From positions 1 to 36,099 of the forward strand of contig JAAYBV010000085.1 in the NCBI GenBank assembly GCA_012744475.1: DNA of 36,099 nt. Reading direction: 5' to 3'. The notes beneath the pieces were generated by a model, which made no database searches, was not told the DNA's origin, and saw nothing but the letters and a program-made list of their open reading frames with translations. A program made the position numbers and the translations under genes. Positions 1 to 8,146 of this stretch are shown one piece after another (positions within the stretch are counted from its first letter, which is position 1; the number at the start of each line of letters is the position of its first letter). This stretch comes from Phycisphaerae bacterium (GTDB lineage Bacteria > Planctomycetota > Phycisphaerae > Sedimentisphaerales > Anaerobacaceae).

Positions 1-6
1 CGCCAT

Positions 7-101
7 GTGTGGCAGCGGCAAACGGAGCAAGGCGGAGTTTGCCGATGGCTTCGACGGCATGCGTATCACCATCGGCAAGCCTGCGCTTGCCGCTGCCACA
101 C
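7..101. repeat. Nested inverted repeat (15-bp outer arms, 10-bp inner arms)
   Basis: The outer arms GTGTGGCAGCGGCAA (7-21) and TTGCCGCTGCCACAC (87-101) are perfectly complementary over 15 bp. Inside them TTGCCGATGG (39-48) and CCATCGGCAA (69-78) form a second perfect 10-bp pair, and the centre contains ACGGCATGCGT. As RNA or single-stranded DNA this would fold into a long hairpin with a 17/8-nt internal loop. There is no T-run after it, so it is not a classical terminator. It lacks the GTTRRRY core of integron attC sites. Its function is unknown. Confidence 0.6.
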
Positions 102-312
102 GGCTGCCAGGATATTTTCACAGACACACGAGGTCTGCGGAGTCCCGGTGCAGATCGGGATGCCGTCGCGGCGCCGCCCTGCGCCGCAGGCACGTTGATT
201 GAAGGTTTCCGGCATTATGTCGGTTGTGACTCTGGCATCCGAGGCGCGGTCCCGGTAGAATTGGCAGCCTGTCCACCGTGGCAGGGCAGACCGCGTCGAC
301 TCGGCGCGAACA

Positions 313-331
313 GGGTGTGCCAGGCACGCCC
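313..331. promoter_or_regulatory. 19-bp near-perfect palindrome, possible operator
   Basis: GGGTGTGCC-A-GGCACGCCC is symmetric around base 322 apart from one T/C (G·U) position. It ends 39 bases before the start of the GH109-like gene, a plausible spot for a repressor site controlling the operon. No regulator gene in the window obviously pairs with it. The assignment is inference from position and symmetry only. Confidence 0.3.
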
Positions 332-370
332 GGCCACTGTGCAACCGTTGCGTTATTGGGAGGTCTTGAG

Positions 371-1744
371 ATGAGCGATCTGAACCGCAGAGATTTCATC
401 AAAACGAGCGCCGCCGCGGGAATAGGTATTTCCCTTCCAACTCTGGTGCCGTCGCTGGCGAGTGCGGGCCTTTTCCGGAGCAAACGGACCAGTCTGATCG
501 AATTCAAAGTGCCGGCCATCCAAAACGTGAGAATAGGGTTCGTCGGCGTCGGGGGGATGGGATCGGCCCACGTGCGGAACCTGCTGAAGATCGAAGGCTG
601 CCAGATCACGGCGGTCTGCGATATCGTTCCGGAGAGGGTCGAACGCGTCCAGAAATGGGTCGAGGAGGCGGGTTTCCCAAAGCCGACCGGATACACGCGC
701 GGGGACTGGGACTTCAAACGGCTCTGCGAGACGGAGGACCTCGATCTGGTCTACACGGCCACGCCCTGGGAGTGGCATGCGCCGGTTCTGCTGGAGGCGA
801 TGAAGAATGGCAAGCATGGCGCTACGGAAGTCAATGCGGCGTTCAACGTCGAGGATTGCTGGAAGCTGGTCGAGACCGCCGAGAAGACCCAAAGGCATTG
901 CGTCCTGATGGAGAACTGCTGCTACGACCGCACCGAGATGCAGATCCTCAATATGGTCAAGCAGGGCCTGTTCGGCGAGTTGCTCCACGGCGAATGCGGC
1001 TATCTACACGATCTGCGCGGCGTCAAGTTCTCCGAAGGAGGCGAAGGCCTCTGGCGCCGCAACTGGGCCATGACCCACGACTGCAACCTGTATCCGACGC
1101 ACGGCTTAGGCCCGATCGCCCAGTGCATGGACATCAACCGGGGCGACGCCTTCGACTATCTCGTCTCGGTCAGCAGCAACTCGCGGGGCCTGTACGAATA
1201 CGCGGCCGATCACTATCCGGCTGACGACCCCAGACGCAAAGAGACGTACAAGCTCGGCGACGTCAACACCAGCCTCATTCGCACCAAGCTGGGCAAGACC
1301 ATCATCGTCAAGCACGACACCAACGTGCCCCGGCCCTACAGCCGCGACATCCTCGTCCAGGGCACGAAGGGACTCGTCCGCAAGTATCCGGAGGAGAAGG
1401 TGCACATCGAGGGCAAGACTCAGGGCCATGACTGGGAAGACCTCAGCAAATACCGCAGCGCCGAGATGGACTACGACCATCCGCTGTGGAAGGCCATGCA
1501 GGAGCGAGCCAAAGGCGCCGGTCACGGCGGCATGGACTTCATCGAGGACTTCCGTCTGATCGAAGCCCTTCGGATGGGCCGTCCGACGGACATCGACGTC
1601 TACGATGCGGTGGCCTGGTCTGCGGTCGTGGGGCTCTCCCAGAAGTCGGTCGCCAAGAAAGGCAGGCCGGTGGACTTCCCCGATTTCACGCGCGGACAGT
1701 GGAAGAATCCCAGGGAACTGCACGTCATGCAGTTCAAAGCATAG
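371..1744 (+). CDS. Tat-exported GH109-like Gfo/Idh/MocA family protein
   Basis: 457 residues. The start at 371 follows GGGAGG and yields a twin-arginine signal (NRRDFIKTSAAAGIG, residues 5-19). An upstream in-frame start at 278 would bury this signal, so I reject it. A Rossmann NAD-binding loop GVGGMG lies at residues 59-64. The motifs ENCCYDR (181-187), HGECGYLHDLRG (206-217) and YPTHGLGP (241-248) followed by INRGD are those of the GH109 branch of Gfo/Idh/MocA. Known members hydrolyse alpha-N-acetylgalactosaminides with a bound NAD that cycles between oxidised and reduced states. It is first in an apparent operon with a sugar isomerase, a second oxidoreductase and two symporters. The substrate is not certain: many planctomycete paralogues share these motifs, and a general exported sugar oxidoreductase is the alternative. 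Confidence 0.85.
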   Translation: MSDLNRRDFIKTSAAAGIGISLPTLVPSLASAGLFRSKRTSLIEFKVPAIQNVRIGFVGVGGMGSAHVRNLLKIEGCQITAVCDIVPERVERVQKWVEEAGFPKPTGYTRGDWDFKRLCETEDLDLVYTATPWEWHAPVLLEAMKNGKHGATEVNAAFNVEDCWKLVETAEKTQRHCVLMENCCYDRTEMQILNMVKQGLFGELLHGECGYLHDLRGVKFSEGGEGLWRRNWAMTHDCNLYPTHGLGPIAQCMDINRGDAFDYLVSVSSNSRGLYEYAADHYPADDPRRKETYKLGDVNTSLIRTKLGKTIIVKHDTNVPRPYSRDILVQGTKGLVRKYPEEKVHIEGKTQGHDWEDLSKYRSAEMDYDHPLWKAMQERAKGAGHGGMDFIEDFRLIEALRMGRPTDIDVYDAVAWSAVVGLSQKSVAKKGRPVDFPDFTRGQWKNPRELHVMQFKA

Positions 1745-1786
1745 GAACCGATTCTGCATCGCGGCCGACCGGCCGGAGGTGTGCCG

Positions 1787-2623
1787 ATGAAGATCAGTGC
1801 AAGCTATTGGATGTTCGAAGGGGGCCTGGAAGCGACGCTGCCCGTGGACGAGGCGATGGCCCAAGCCAAGGAACTGGGCTTCGACGCGATTGAGCTGGGC
1901 ATCGCCAGCCAGGGCGTGCTGACGCACCAGGCCACCCAGGCCCAGTGCGAGCAGATCGTGGCCAAGGCGAAGACACTGGGGATCGAGATCGCCGGCGTCG
2001 CCAGCGGCGAGAGCTGGGGCAGTTCTCCTTCGGACGACGATCCGGCGGTCCGCGCCAGGATCGTCGACTTCACGAAGAAAGCGCTCCAGGTGGCCAGGTG
2101 GCTCGGGACCGACGCCTATCTGTTCGTGCCGGGAGCGGTCGACGTCTTCTTCCTCGAAAACAGCCCGGTCGTGCCGTACGACGTGTGCTACGAACGGGCC
2201 AAAGACGCGGTTTCGCAACTGGCTCCGACCGCCCAGAAGCTTGGCGTCACGCTCGCCATCGAGAACGTCTGGAACAAGTTCCTGCTGAGCCCGCTGGAGA
2301 TGCGCGATTTCATCGACAGCTTCCGGTCGAAATCCGTAGGATCCTATTTCGATGTGGGCAACGTCCTGCTGACCGGCTATCCCGACCAGTGGATCCGGAT
2401 TCTGGGCAAGCGGATCGCCCGCGTGCACGTCAAGGACTTCAAGAAGTCCGTCGGCACCGCCGAGGGCTTCGTCGACCTGTTGGAAGGCGATGTGGATTTC
2501 GAGGCGGTCAAGGCGGCGCTGGGCGAGATCGGCTACGACGGCTACGTTACCGCCGAGATGCTCCCGCACCAGCCGGGCCGGCCCCAGAAGACGGCCGCTG
2601 CGATGAAGAAGATCTTCAAGTAG
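1787..2623 (+). CDS. Sugar phosphate isomerase/epimerase family protein (TIM barrel)
   Basis: 278 residues. I chose ATG 1787 because GGAGG at 1775-1779 sits 7 bases upstream; the GTG at 1781 would be too close. The protein is a xylose-isomerase-like / AP-endonuclease-2-like TIM barrel. It shows the opening strand MKISASYW, the pattern FDAIELG, a metal-binding-type IEN (in LAIENVWNK), YFDVGN, RVHVKDF and a final YVTAEM. The Glu/Asp/His residues in these motifs usually hold a divalent metal in this family. It probably isomerises or epimerises a keto-sugar or inosose-type intermediate in the cytoplasm. It sits 42 nt after the GH109-like gene and 27 nt before a Gfo/Idh/MocA dehydrogenase, the usual pairing for oxidise-then-isomerise sugar routes. 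The exact substrate cannot be read from sequence. Confidence 0.88.
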   Translation: MKISASYWMFEGGLEATLPVDEAMAQAKELGFDAIELGIASQGVLTHQATQAQCEQIVAKAKTLGIEIAGVASGESWGSSPSDDDPAVRARIVDFTKKALQVARWLGTDAYLFVPGAVDVFFLENSPVVPYDVCYERAKDAVSQLAPTAQKLGVTLAIENVWNKFLLSPLEMRDFIDSFRSKSVGSYFDVGNVLLTGYPDQWIRILGKRIARVHVKDFKKSVGTAEGFVDLLEGDVDFEAVKAALGEIGYDGYVTAEMLPHQPGRPQKTAAAMKKIFK

Positions 2624-2650
2624 ACCATTCCTGTCCAAAGGGAGAGTACC

Positions 2651-3667
2651 ATGACCAGAGTGGGCATCATCGGTTTGGGTTTCATGGGCAAGATGCACTT
2701 TCGCTGCTACCGGGCGCTGGCGGGCGTGAAGGTCGTGGCGATCTGCGACACCGACAAGGCCAAGTTCCGGGACACCGGCGGCACCGCCGGGAATATCCAG
2801 GGCGCCGAAGCGCCGCTGGATTTCACAGGGGTCGGCCTTTATGACAACTTCAACAGGATGCTGGCCGAGGCGAATCTCGACATCCTCTCGGTGACCCTGC
2901 CGACCTATCTGCACAAGAGGTACGCCGTCAAGGCGCTGAAGGCCGGCGTCAACGTCTTGTGCGAAAAGCCTTTAGCGATGACGGTGGCCGACGGCGAGAA
3001 GATCGTCGCAGCCGCCAAAGAGAGCGGCAAACTCTTGCAGGTGGGCCACTGCATCCGGTTCTGGCCGGAATACGCAAAGACCAAGGAGATCATCGATTCC
3101 GGCAGATATGGCAAGGTGCTGGCCGCGACGTTCCAGCGGCTGAGCCTGACGCCGACGTGGTCGTGGGACAACTGGCTGATGGACCCGGCCAAGAGCGGCT
3201 CAGCGGCGCTGGACCTGCACATCCACGATTCCGACTACGTGCAGTACGTGTTCGGGATGCCCAAGGCGGTCTTCAGCCGCGCGGCGGGCGGTCCGGCGGG
3301 CCAGTTCGATCACATCGTCACGCAGTACATCTACGACAACGATTGCGTCGTGACCGCCGAAGGCGGATGGGCCATGACGCCGGGCTTCGGGTTCGAGATG
3401 AGCTTCAACGTTGTGCTCGAAAAAGCCACGATCAGCTACGACTGCACGCGTCAGCCGGCGTTCAAGGTCGCCCCCACCCGTGGCGAGGCCTTCACGCCCA
3501 AGATCGCCTCGGGCGACGGCTACTCCAACGAGATCGCGCACTTCGTAAAAGCCGTTCGAGGCAAGAGCGTCCCGAAGATCATCACGCCGGCCCAATCGGT
3601 CGATTCGCTCCGCCTCGTGCTGGCGGAGAAGCGGTCCGCCGCAGCCGGTCGCAAGGTCACGATTTGA
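2651..3667 (+). CDS. Gfo/Idh/MocA family NAD(P)-dependent oxidoreductase
   Basis: 338 residues, with GGGAGAG ahead of ATG 2651. An N-terminal Rossmann fold carries GIIGLGFMGKMHF (GxGxxG). The family hallmark CEKPLAMT follows at about residues 103-110, where the Lys is the usual catalytic residue. The later D-x-H-x-x-D (DLHIHDSDY) is the second catalytic motif, with the His acting in proton transfer. There is no signal peptide, unlike the GH109-like first gene, so this one should act in the cytoplasm, oxidising a cyclic polyol or sugar imported by the symporters next door. Spacing to the neighbours is 27 and 30 nt on the same strand, consistent with one transcript. Specific alternatives such as inositol or 1,5-anhydro-sugar dehydrogenase cannot be separated. 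Confidence 0.9.
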   Translation: MTRVGIIGLGFMGKMHFRCYRALAGVKVVAICDTDKAKFRDTGGTAGNIQGAEAPLDFTGVGLYDNFNRMLAEANLDILSVTLPTYLHKRYAVKALKAGVNVLCEKPLAMTVADGEKIVAAAKESGKLLQVGHCIRFWPEYAKTKEIIDSGRYGKVLAATFQRLSLTPTWSWDNWLMDPAKSGSAALDLHIHDSDYVQYVFGMPKAVFSRAAGGPAGQFDHIVTQYIYDNDCVVTAEGGWAMTPGFGFEMSFNVVLEKATISYDCTRQPAFKVAPTRGEAFTPKIASGDGYSNEIAHFVKAVRGKSVPKIITPAQSVDSLRLVLAEKRSAAAGRKVTI

Positions 3668-3697
3668 AGGGAATCTTCCACAGGTAGGGGATAGCGC

Positions 3698-5503
3698 ATG
3701 CTGCTGGAGCCAATCGATTGGGCGTGCATCTTCGCGTTCTTTGCGGTGTCTTTGATCGTCGGTCTGGCGGTGGCCCGGCGGGCCGGCAAGAGTAGTTCGG
3801 AGTTCTTTCTTTCCGGTCGCGATATGCCATGGTGGCTGCTCGGCATGAGCATGGTCGCCACCACGTTCTCCACGGACACGCCCAATCTCGTGACGGACTT
3901 TGTCCGTCAGAACGGCGTCGCCGGCAATTGGGCCTGGTGGGCCTTCCTGCTGACGGGCATGCTGACAGTCTTCGTCTATGCCAAGCTCTGGCGGCGTTCA
4001 AAGGTCCTGACCGACATCGAGTTCTACGAGATTCGTTACAGCGGACCCAGCGCCGCCTTTCTGCGCGGCTTCCGCTCGCTCTACCTGGGGGTCTTTTTCA
4101 ACATCATGGTGATGGCCATGGTCTCGCTGGCCGCCATCAAGATCGGCGGGGTCATGCTGAACCTCAAGCCAATCGAGACCATCGCCATCGCAGCGGTGAT
4201 TACGATGGTGTTCAGCGCCCTGGGCGGCCTGCGCAGCGTGCTGCTGACGGATTTTCTGCTGTTCATCATCGCGATGGCTGGCGCTGTTGTAGCGGCGGTG
4301 ATTGCCGTGCGCCACGAGGCGATCGGCAGCCTGGCGAACCTGCTCGATCATCCGGCGGTTCAGGGCAAATTGTCGATCCTTCCGCCCTTTGACTTCAGCA
4401 GCAAGGAAAGCGCGAATCTGCTCGTATCGGTCTTCTTGATTCCGCTGGCGGTCCAGTGGTGGAGCGTCTGGTATCCTGGCGCCGAGCCGGGGGGCGGGGG
4501 CTATATCGCCCAGCGCATGCTGGCGGCCAAGAACGAGAAACACGCCGTCGGCGCGACGTTCTTCTTCAACGTTGCCCACTATGCGCTGCGGCCGTGGCCC
4601 TGGATCATTGTGGCGTTGGCTTCGCTGATTGTCTTCCCAACGCTCGATTCGCTGCGTCAGGCGTTCCCCAACGTCGATCCCAACATTGTCAAGCACGATC
4701 TGGCTTATCCTGCCATGCTGACGTTCCTGCCGCACGGCCTGCTCGGCGTGGTCCTGGCCTCGCTCATCGCGGCCTATATGTCCACCATTTCGACGCACCT
4801 GAACTGGGGTTCGTCCTACGTGGTCAACGACTTCTACAAGCGGTTCGTCAATCCGCAGGCGTCCGAGAAGGCACAGGTTCGCGTGGGCCGCATCTCGACC
4901 GTCCTGCTGATGGTGGGCGCCGCGGTGCTGGCGCTGGGCCTCCAGAGTGCTGTGGAGGCGTTTCAGATCCTGCTCCAGATCGGCGCCGGGACCGGGCTGA
5001 TCTTCGTCCTCCGCTGGTTCTGGTGGCGGATCAACGCCTGGAGCGAGATCACGGCGATGGTTGTTTCCTTCCTGGTGGCCTGTTGGTTCCAGTTCGTGCA
5101 CGTTCAGGTCGGCCTGCCGGCACTGGAGAGCTGGCAGACGCTGGTGCTCGGAGTGGCGATCACGACCGCTGCATGGCTTGCGGTGACCTTCCTGACCCGG
5201 CCCACCGAACGTCAGACGCTGGTGCGTTTCTACGAGCTGGTGCATCCCGGCGGCCCCGGATGGGCCGCCGTTGTGCGCGACCCTGTGTTCCAGGAGCACA
5301 AGCCTGCGTCTGATCCTCTGGCTTGGGACGTGCCGCGAGGGATTCTCTGCATGGTCCTCGGCTGCGTCGTCGTGTATGCCTCGCTGTTTGCGATCGGCTC
5401 GTGGATCTACGCCAACTACATGCCGGCGATCATCCTCACGGTTGCCGCCCTTGTCGCCGCCGGCCTGCTGATCAAGGTCTGGAGCCGACTCCAGATGGAT
5501 TAG
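3698..5503 (+). CDS. SSS family sodium:solute symporter (first of two)
   Basis: 601 residues, with AGGTAGGGG upstream of ATG 3698. It is very hydrophobic, with about 13-14 transmembrane stretches from residue 5 to 590. Typical solute:sodium symporter signatures include SSSEFFLSGRDMPWWLLGMSMVATTFSTDTPN near the N-terminus (Na+/substrate site on TM1), ALGGLRSVLLTD, and the LASLIAAYMSTISTHLNWGSSYVVNDFYKRF region. It should import a sugar or related solute with Na+ across the inner membrane. It lies 30 nt after the dehydrogenase gene and 74 nt before a second, divergent SSS gene, so the operon encodes two transporters of the same family. The substrate is not determinable from sequence. Confidence 0.93.
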   Translation: MLLEPIDWACIFAFFAVSLIVGLAVARRAGKSSSEFFLSGRDMPWWLLGMSMVATTFSTDTPNLVTDFVRQNGVAGNWAWWAFLLTGMLTVFVYAKLWRRSKVLTDIEFYEIRYSGPSAAFLRGFRSLYLGVFFNIMVMAMVSLAAIKIGGVMLNLKPIETIAIAAVITMVFSALGGLRSVLLTDFLLFIIAMAGAVVAAVIAVRHEAIGSLANLLDHPAVQGKLSILPPFDFSSKESANLLVSVFLIPLAVQWWSVWYPGAEPGGGGYIAQRMLAAKNEKHAVGATFFFNVAHYALRPWPWIIVALASLIVFPTLDSLRQAFPNVDPNIVKHDLAYPAMLTFLPHGLLGVVLASLIAAYMSTISTHLNWGSSYVVNDFYKRFVNPQASEKAQVRVGRISTVLLMVGAAVLALGLQSAVEAFQILLQIGAGTGLIFVLRWFWWRINAWSEITAMVVSFLVACWFQFVHVQVGLPALESWQTLVLGVAITTAAWLAVTFLTRPTERQTLVRFYELVHPGGPGWAAVVRDPVFQEHKPASDPLAWDVPRGILCMVLGCVVVYASLFAIGSWIYANYMPAIILTVAALVAAGLLIKVWSRLQMD

Positions 5504-5577
5504 ACCGGCATGGCAGGCAAATTCCCTGTGCAGGGATGGGACATCTCGTTGGGTTGTATCTGTGGACGGGAGCTGCG

Positions 5578-7167
5578 ATGGAAACGGACTTTGCCAGGCT
5601 CGGTTTCAGCACGAGTTTCACGGTCCTCGACTGGTGCATTCTCATTGGGTATCTGGTTGCCGTCGTCAGTATCGGCGTCTACATCCGCAAGTACGTGGCC
5701 AGCGCCACGGACTTCATGGTCGCCGGTCGAGGGCTCAAGACGTTCCTGGCCATCGCGACGATGATCGGGACGGAACTGGGCCTGGTGACGGTGATGTACT
5801 CGGCTCAGAAGGGCTTTACGGGAGGGTTTGCTGCCTTCCACATCGCCTTCGCGGCGGCCATCGTCACGCTCTTCGTAGGTCTGTCCGGCTTTATCGTGGT
5901 TCCGCTGCGCCGCCTGAACGTGATGACGATCCCGGAATTCTACGAGAAGCGTTTCGGCAGAGACGTTCGCATCCTCGGTGGGGCGATCCTGGCGTTCTCG
6001 GGCATCCTGAATATGGGGCTGTTCCTCAAGGCCGGCTCGCTGTTTGTAATGGGCGTGACCGGGATGGCCTCGGAGGTCCATTTGAAGATCGTCATGACCG
6101 TGCTGCTGTGCCTGGTTCTGCTGTATACGACCCTCGGCGGCATGGTCTCGGTGGTTGTTCTCGACTACATCCAGTTTGTGGTGCTGGCGTTTGGGCTGGT
6201 GATCGCCAGCGTCTTGTCGATCCGGCATCTGGGCTGGACCAATATCGTCGAGACGGTGACGCGCGAGATGGGGGATAGCGGCTTCGATCCCTTCGACGAG
6301 GCGGGTTTCGGCTGGTCCTACGTGCTGTGGATGTTCTTCATGGGCCTGGTCAGTTGCGCCGTCTGGCAGACCGCCGTGATCCGTGCCTGTTCGGCCAAGG
6401 ACACCGCGACCGTTCGGAAGATGTACTGCCTCTCGTCGATCGGCTTTCTGATTCGTTTCCTGATTCCGTATTTCTTCGGGATCTGCGCTCTGGTGTTCAT
6501 CGCCAACAGTTCTTCGCTTCGAACCGTGTTCCTTTCGGCCGAGGGCAAGGCGAATCCCGACCTGTCTTTGCGGGCGATGCCGTTCTATCTGAGCCAGATC
6601 CTGCCCACCGGCATTATTGGCATTGTTACGGCGGGAATGCTGGCCGCCTTCATGTCCACGCACGACAGCTATCTTCTGTGCTGGAGCTCCGTGCTGACCC
6701 AGGACGTGGTCGCTCCCTGGTTCCAAAGAGACCTTTCCTCGAAGACGCGGCTCCTGCTGACCCGAATCTTCATCCTCGCGATCGGCGTCTTCATCCTGGT
6801 CTGGGGGCTGTGGTTTCCACTTCGGCAGGACTTGTGGGATTATATGGCCATCTCCGGCGCGATCTATTCCATCGGCGGTTTCACCCTCCTGGCGTTCGGC
6901 CTGTATTGGAAACGAGCCAGCCGCACGGGCGCCTATCTGGCCCTTTTCACTGGCATCCTGGCCATCCTGGGACTGTCGAAGGTGCAGGAACTATGTGCGC
7001 CGATGCTGGCGCCGATCAAGGCGCGGTTCGGCATCGAGGGCGACATCTCCAGCGCGGCGATCGGACTGCTGGTGCTCGTCCTGGCGATTGTGCTGATGAT
7101 TGCCGGCTCGCTGTTGTGGCCGGATCGGGAACGGAACCGTTATCATGCCGAGCGTGTGGAGTCGTAG
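5578..7167 (+). CDS. SSS family sodium:solute symporter (second of two)
   Basis: 529 residues from ATG 5578, which has GGGAG 7 bases upstream and starts just before the first membrane helix (TVLDWCILIGYLVAVVSIG). The open frame extends up to 5323, but that part overlaps the previous symporter in another frame and is not hydrophobic. Family motifs include ATDFMVAGRGLKTFLAIATMIGTELG, YTTLGGMVSVVVLDYIQF and GIVTAGMLAAFMSTHDSYLLCWSSVLTQDV, the last matching the conserved SSS TM8-9 region. It is clearly diverged from the 601-residue symporter upstream, so it is not a recent duplicate. Its stop codon is 1 nt before the start of a tiny membrane protein, which suggests translational coupling and a two-part transporter. 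Confidence 0.92.
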   Translation: METDFARLGFSTSFTVLDWCILIGYLVAVVSIGVYIRKYVASATDFMVAGRGLKTFLAIATMIGTELGLVTVMYSAQKGFTGGFAAFHIAFAAAIVTLFVGLSGFIVVPLRRLNVMTIPEFYEKRFGRDVRILGGAILAFSGILNMGLFLKAGSLFVMGVTGMASEVHLKIVMTVLLCLVLLYTTLGGMVSVVVLDYIQFVVLAFGLVIASVLSIRHLGWTNIVETVTREMGDSGFDPFDEAGFGWSYVLWMFFMGLVSCAVWQTAVIRACSAKDTATVRKMYCLSSIGFLIRFLIPYFFGICALVFIANSSSLRTVFLSAEGKANPDLSLRAMPFYLSQILPTGIIGIVTAGMLAAFMSTHDSYLLCWSSVLTQDVVAPWFQRDLSSKTRLLLTRIFILAIGVFILVWGLWFPLRQDLWDYMAISGAIYSIGGFTLLAFGLYWKRASRTGAYLALFTGILAILGLSKVQELCAPMLAPIKARFGIEGDISSAAIGLLVLVLAIVLMIAGSLLWPDRERNRYHAERVES

Positions 7168-7168
7168 C

Positions 7169-7342
7169 ATGGACTGGGTGAAGATCTGGACGTTCTTCTT
7201 CTTTCTGAGTCTTGGCCTTTTTGCCGCGCTGACGGTGGCCGTGGCGATCGGAGGCTTCTTCAACATCCGCTCGTTGTTCAAGGACCTGTCCGAAGCCAGA
7301 CGCGGGCACGGCCCCCGGAGCGATTCGCGCACAGAAGTCTGA
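7169..7342 (+). CDS. Small membrane protein, candidate symporter accessory subunit
   Basis: 57 residues from ATG 7169, only 1 nt after the symporter stop, with a GGAG in the symporter's last codons as ribosome binding site. The sequence opens MDWVKIWTFFFF and has a single transmembrane helix (about residues 6-29), a GGFFNIRSLF amphipathic turn and a charged, Arg-rich tail. Very short one-helix proteins directly behind SSS symporters are known in planctomycetes and other bacteria as putative small accessory subunits. The coupling here and the absence of any other domain support that reading. A direct role in stabilising or gating the 529-residue symporter is inference. Confidence 0.72.
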   Translation: MDWVKIWTFFFFLSLGLFAALTVAVAIGGFFNIRSLFKDLSEARRGHGPRSDSRTEV

Positions 7343-7623
7343 ATCGCCGCGATGTCACCATGTCCGCCGGGTCATGTGGGAGGCTGGTCCTCCTGGCTCT
7401 CGGTGCCGGCATGGCGGAGGCGAAGCCGGCAATTTTCCGGGAGACTCAGTATTTCCCTTATGAGCAAATTCCTGATGCAAGTTTTTGCTGGGTTCTGCCG
7501 ATACAGGCAAGATAGTTCACAATGTTGCGGAGAACCTCCTTTGCACGGGGCTGCAGATTGGCCCCACTGTTCTCAGCCTGATGACGACAATGGGATGCGT
7601 ACCCAGGGACAGAGGACGACAAG

Positions 7624-8106
7624 ATGCGGATTCTGATTGTGGACGATCACTTCGGCATGCGGCAGACCCTGGTTCGTGTTTTTCACGAAGCGGTGGAGAT
7701 GCAGGTGGTGGGCGAGGCGGCCGATGGCTGCGAGGCGGTGGAACGGGCCAGGGAATTGAAGCCCGATGTCGTGGTCATGGACGTCGAAATGCCCCGACTC
7801 GATGGAATCGGCGCGACCCGCCAGATCCTTGCCGAACAACCGGACGTGCGAATTATCGGCCTGTCGACCCATCATTCGCACGTGTACGTCAGGGCCATGT
7901 TTGCCGCCGGAGCGTGTGCCTACGTGCTCAAGGACGAAATGCTCCCCGATCTGATCGAGGCGGTCGAGGCTGCTGCCGACGGACAAACCTATCTCAGCCC
8001 TTCGCTGACGAGCTGCCTTCCCCCGGAGACTGTGTTTGCCTGGCCGCGCGAGGCCCGCTGTAATGAGGCGGAGGCCGTGCGAGCCGAGCGGCCGGCCGGC
8101 TTGTGA
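7624..8106 (+). CDS. Receiver-only response regulator (NarL-type, no DNA-binding domain)
   Basis: 160 residues, with GAGG before ATG 7624. It has a complete CheY-like receiver: acidic pair D7/D8, phosphoacceptor D53 in VVVMDVEMP, T82 (GLSTHH), K103 (VLKDEM). The receiver end reads GQTYLSPSLTS, which in NarL/FixJ-type regulators leads straight into a LuxR helix-turn-helix. Here the frame instead runs into about 30 residues of unrelated Pro/Arg/Ala-rich sequence and stops, so the output domain is missing. It is 40 nt upstream of a GH43 gene on the same strand, and no histidine kinase is in the window. It may act by protein-protein contact, or it may be a decayed two-domain regulator. Confidence 0.85.
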   Translation: MRILIVDDHFGMRQTLVRVFHEAVEMQVVGEAADGCEAVERARELKPDVVVMDVEMPRLDGIGATRQILAEQPDVRIIGLSTHHSHVYVRAMFAAGACAYVLKDEMLPDLIEAVEAAADGQTYLSPSLTSCLPPETVFAWPREARCNEAEAVRAERPAGL

Positions 8107-8146
8107 GCATTGGCGTACCGTTATCGCGCAGGAGGAGAAAAACACC

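Larger units (their letters stand above)
1..370. other. Gene-free leader upstream of the carbohydrate operon
   Basis: I find no convincing coding region here: the several overlapping short reading frames have no ribosome binding site and no recognisable protein. The stretch holds a nested inverted repeat (7-101), a short palindrome (313-331) and the ribosome binding site for the first gene (GGGAGG about 10 bases before 371). I see no strong -35/-10 pair. The operon promoter must lie here or beyond the window edge. Confidence 0.5.

Noticed and set aside
7-101. Integron attC site or intrinsic terminator
   Set aside because: Concentric arms fit the shape, but the GTTRRRY/RYYYAAC core boxes are absent and no T-run follows.
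1106-2914. Open frame of about 600 codons on the minus strand
   Set aside because: It is antisense to three convincing plus-strand genes, has a low-complexity His/Arg/Asp-rich translation and no ribosome binding site. Long antisense frames are expected in GC-rich DNA.
5323-5577. N-terminal extension of the second symporter
   Set aside because: It overlaps the first symporter in a different frame, is Arg-rich and not hydrophobic; ATG 5578 has a good ribosome binding site.
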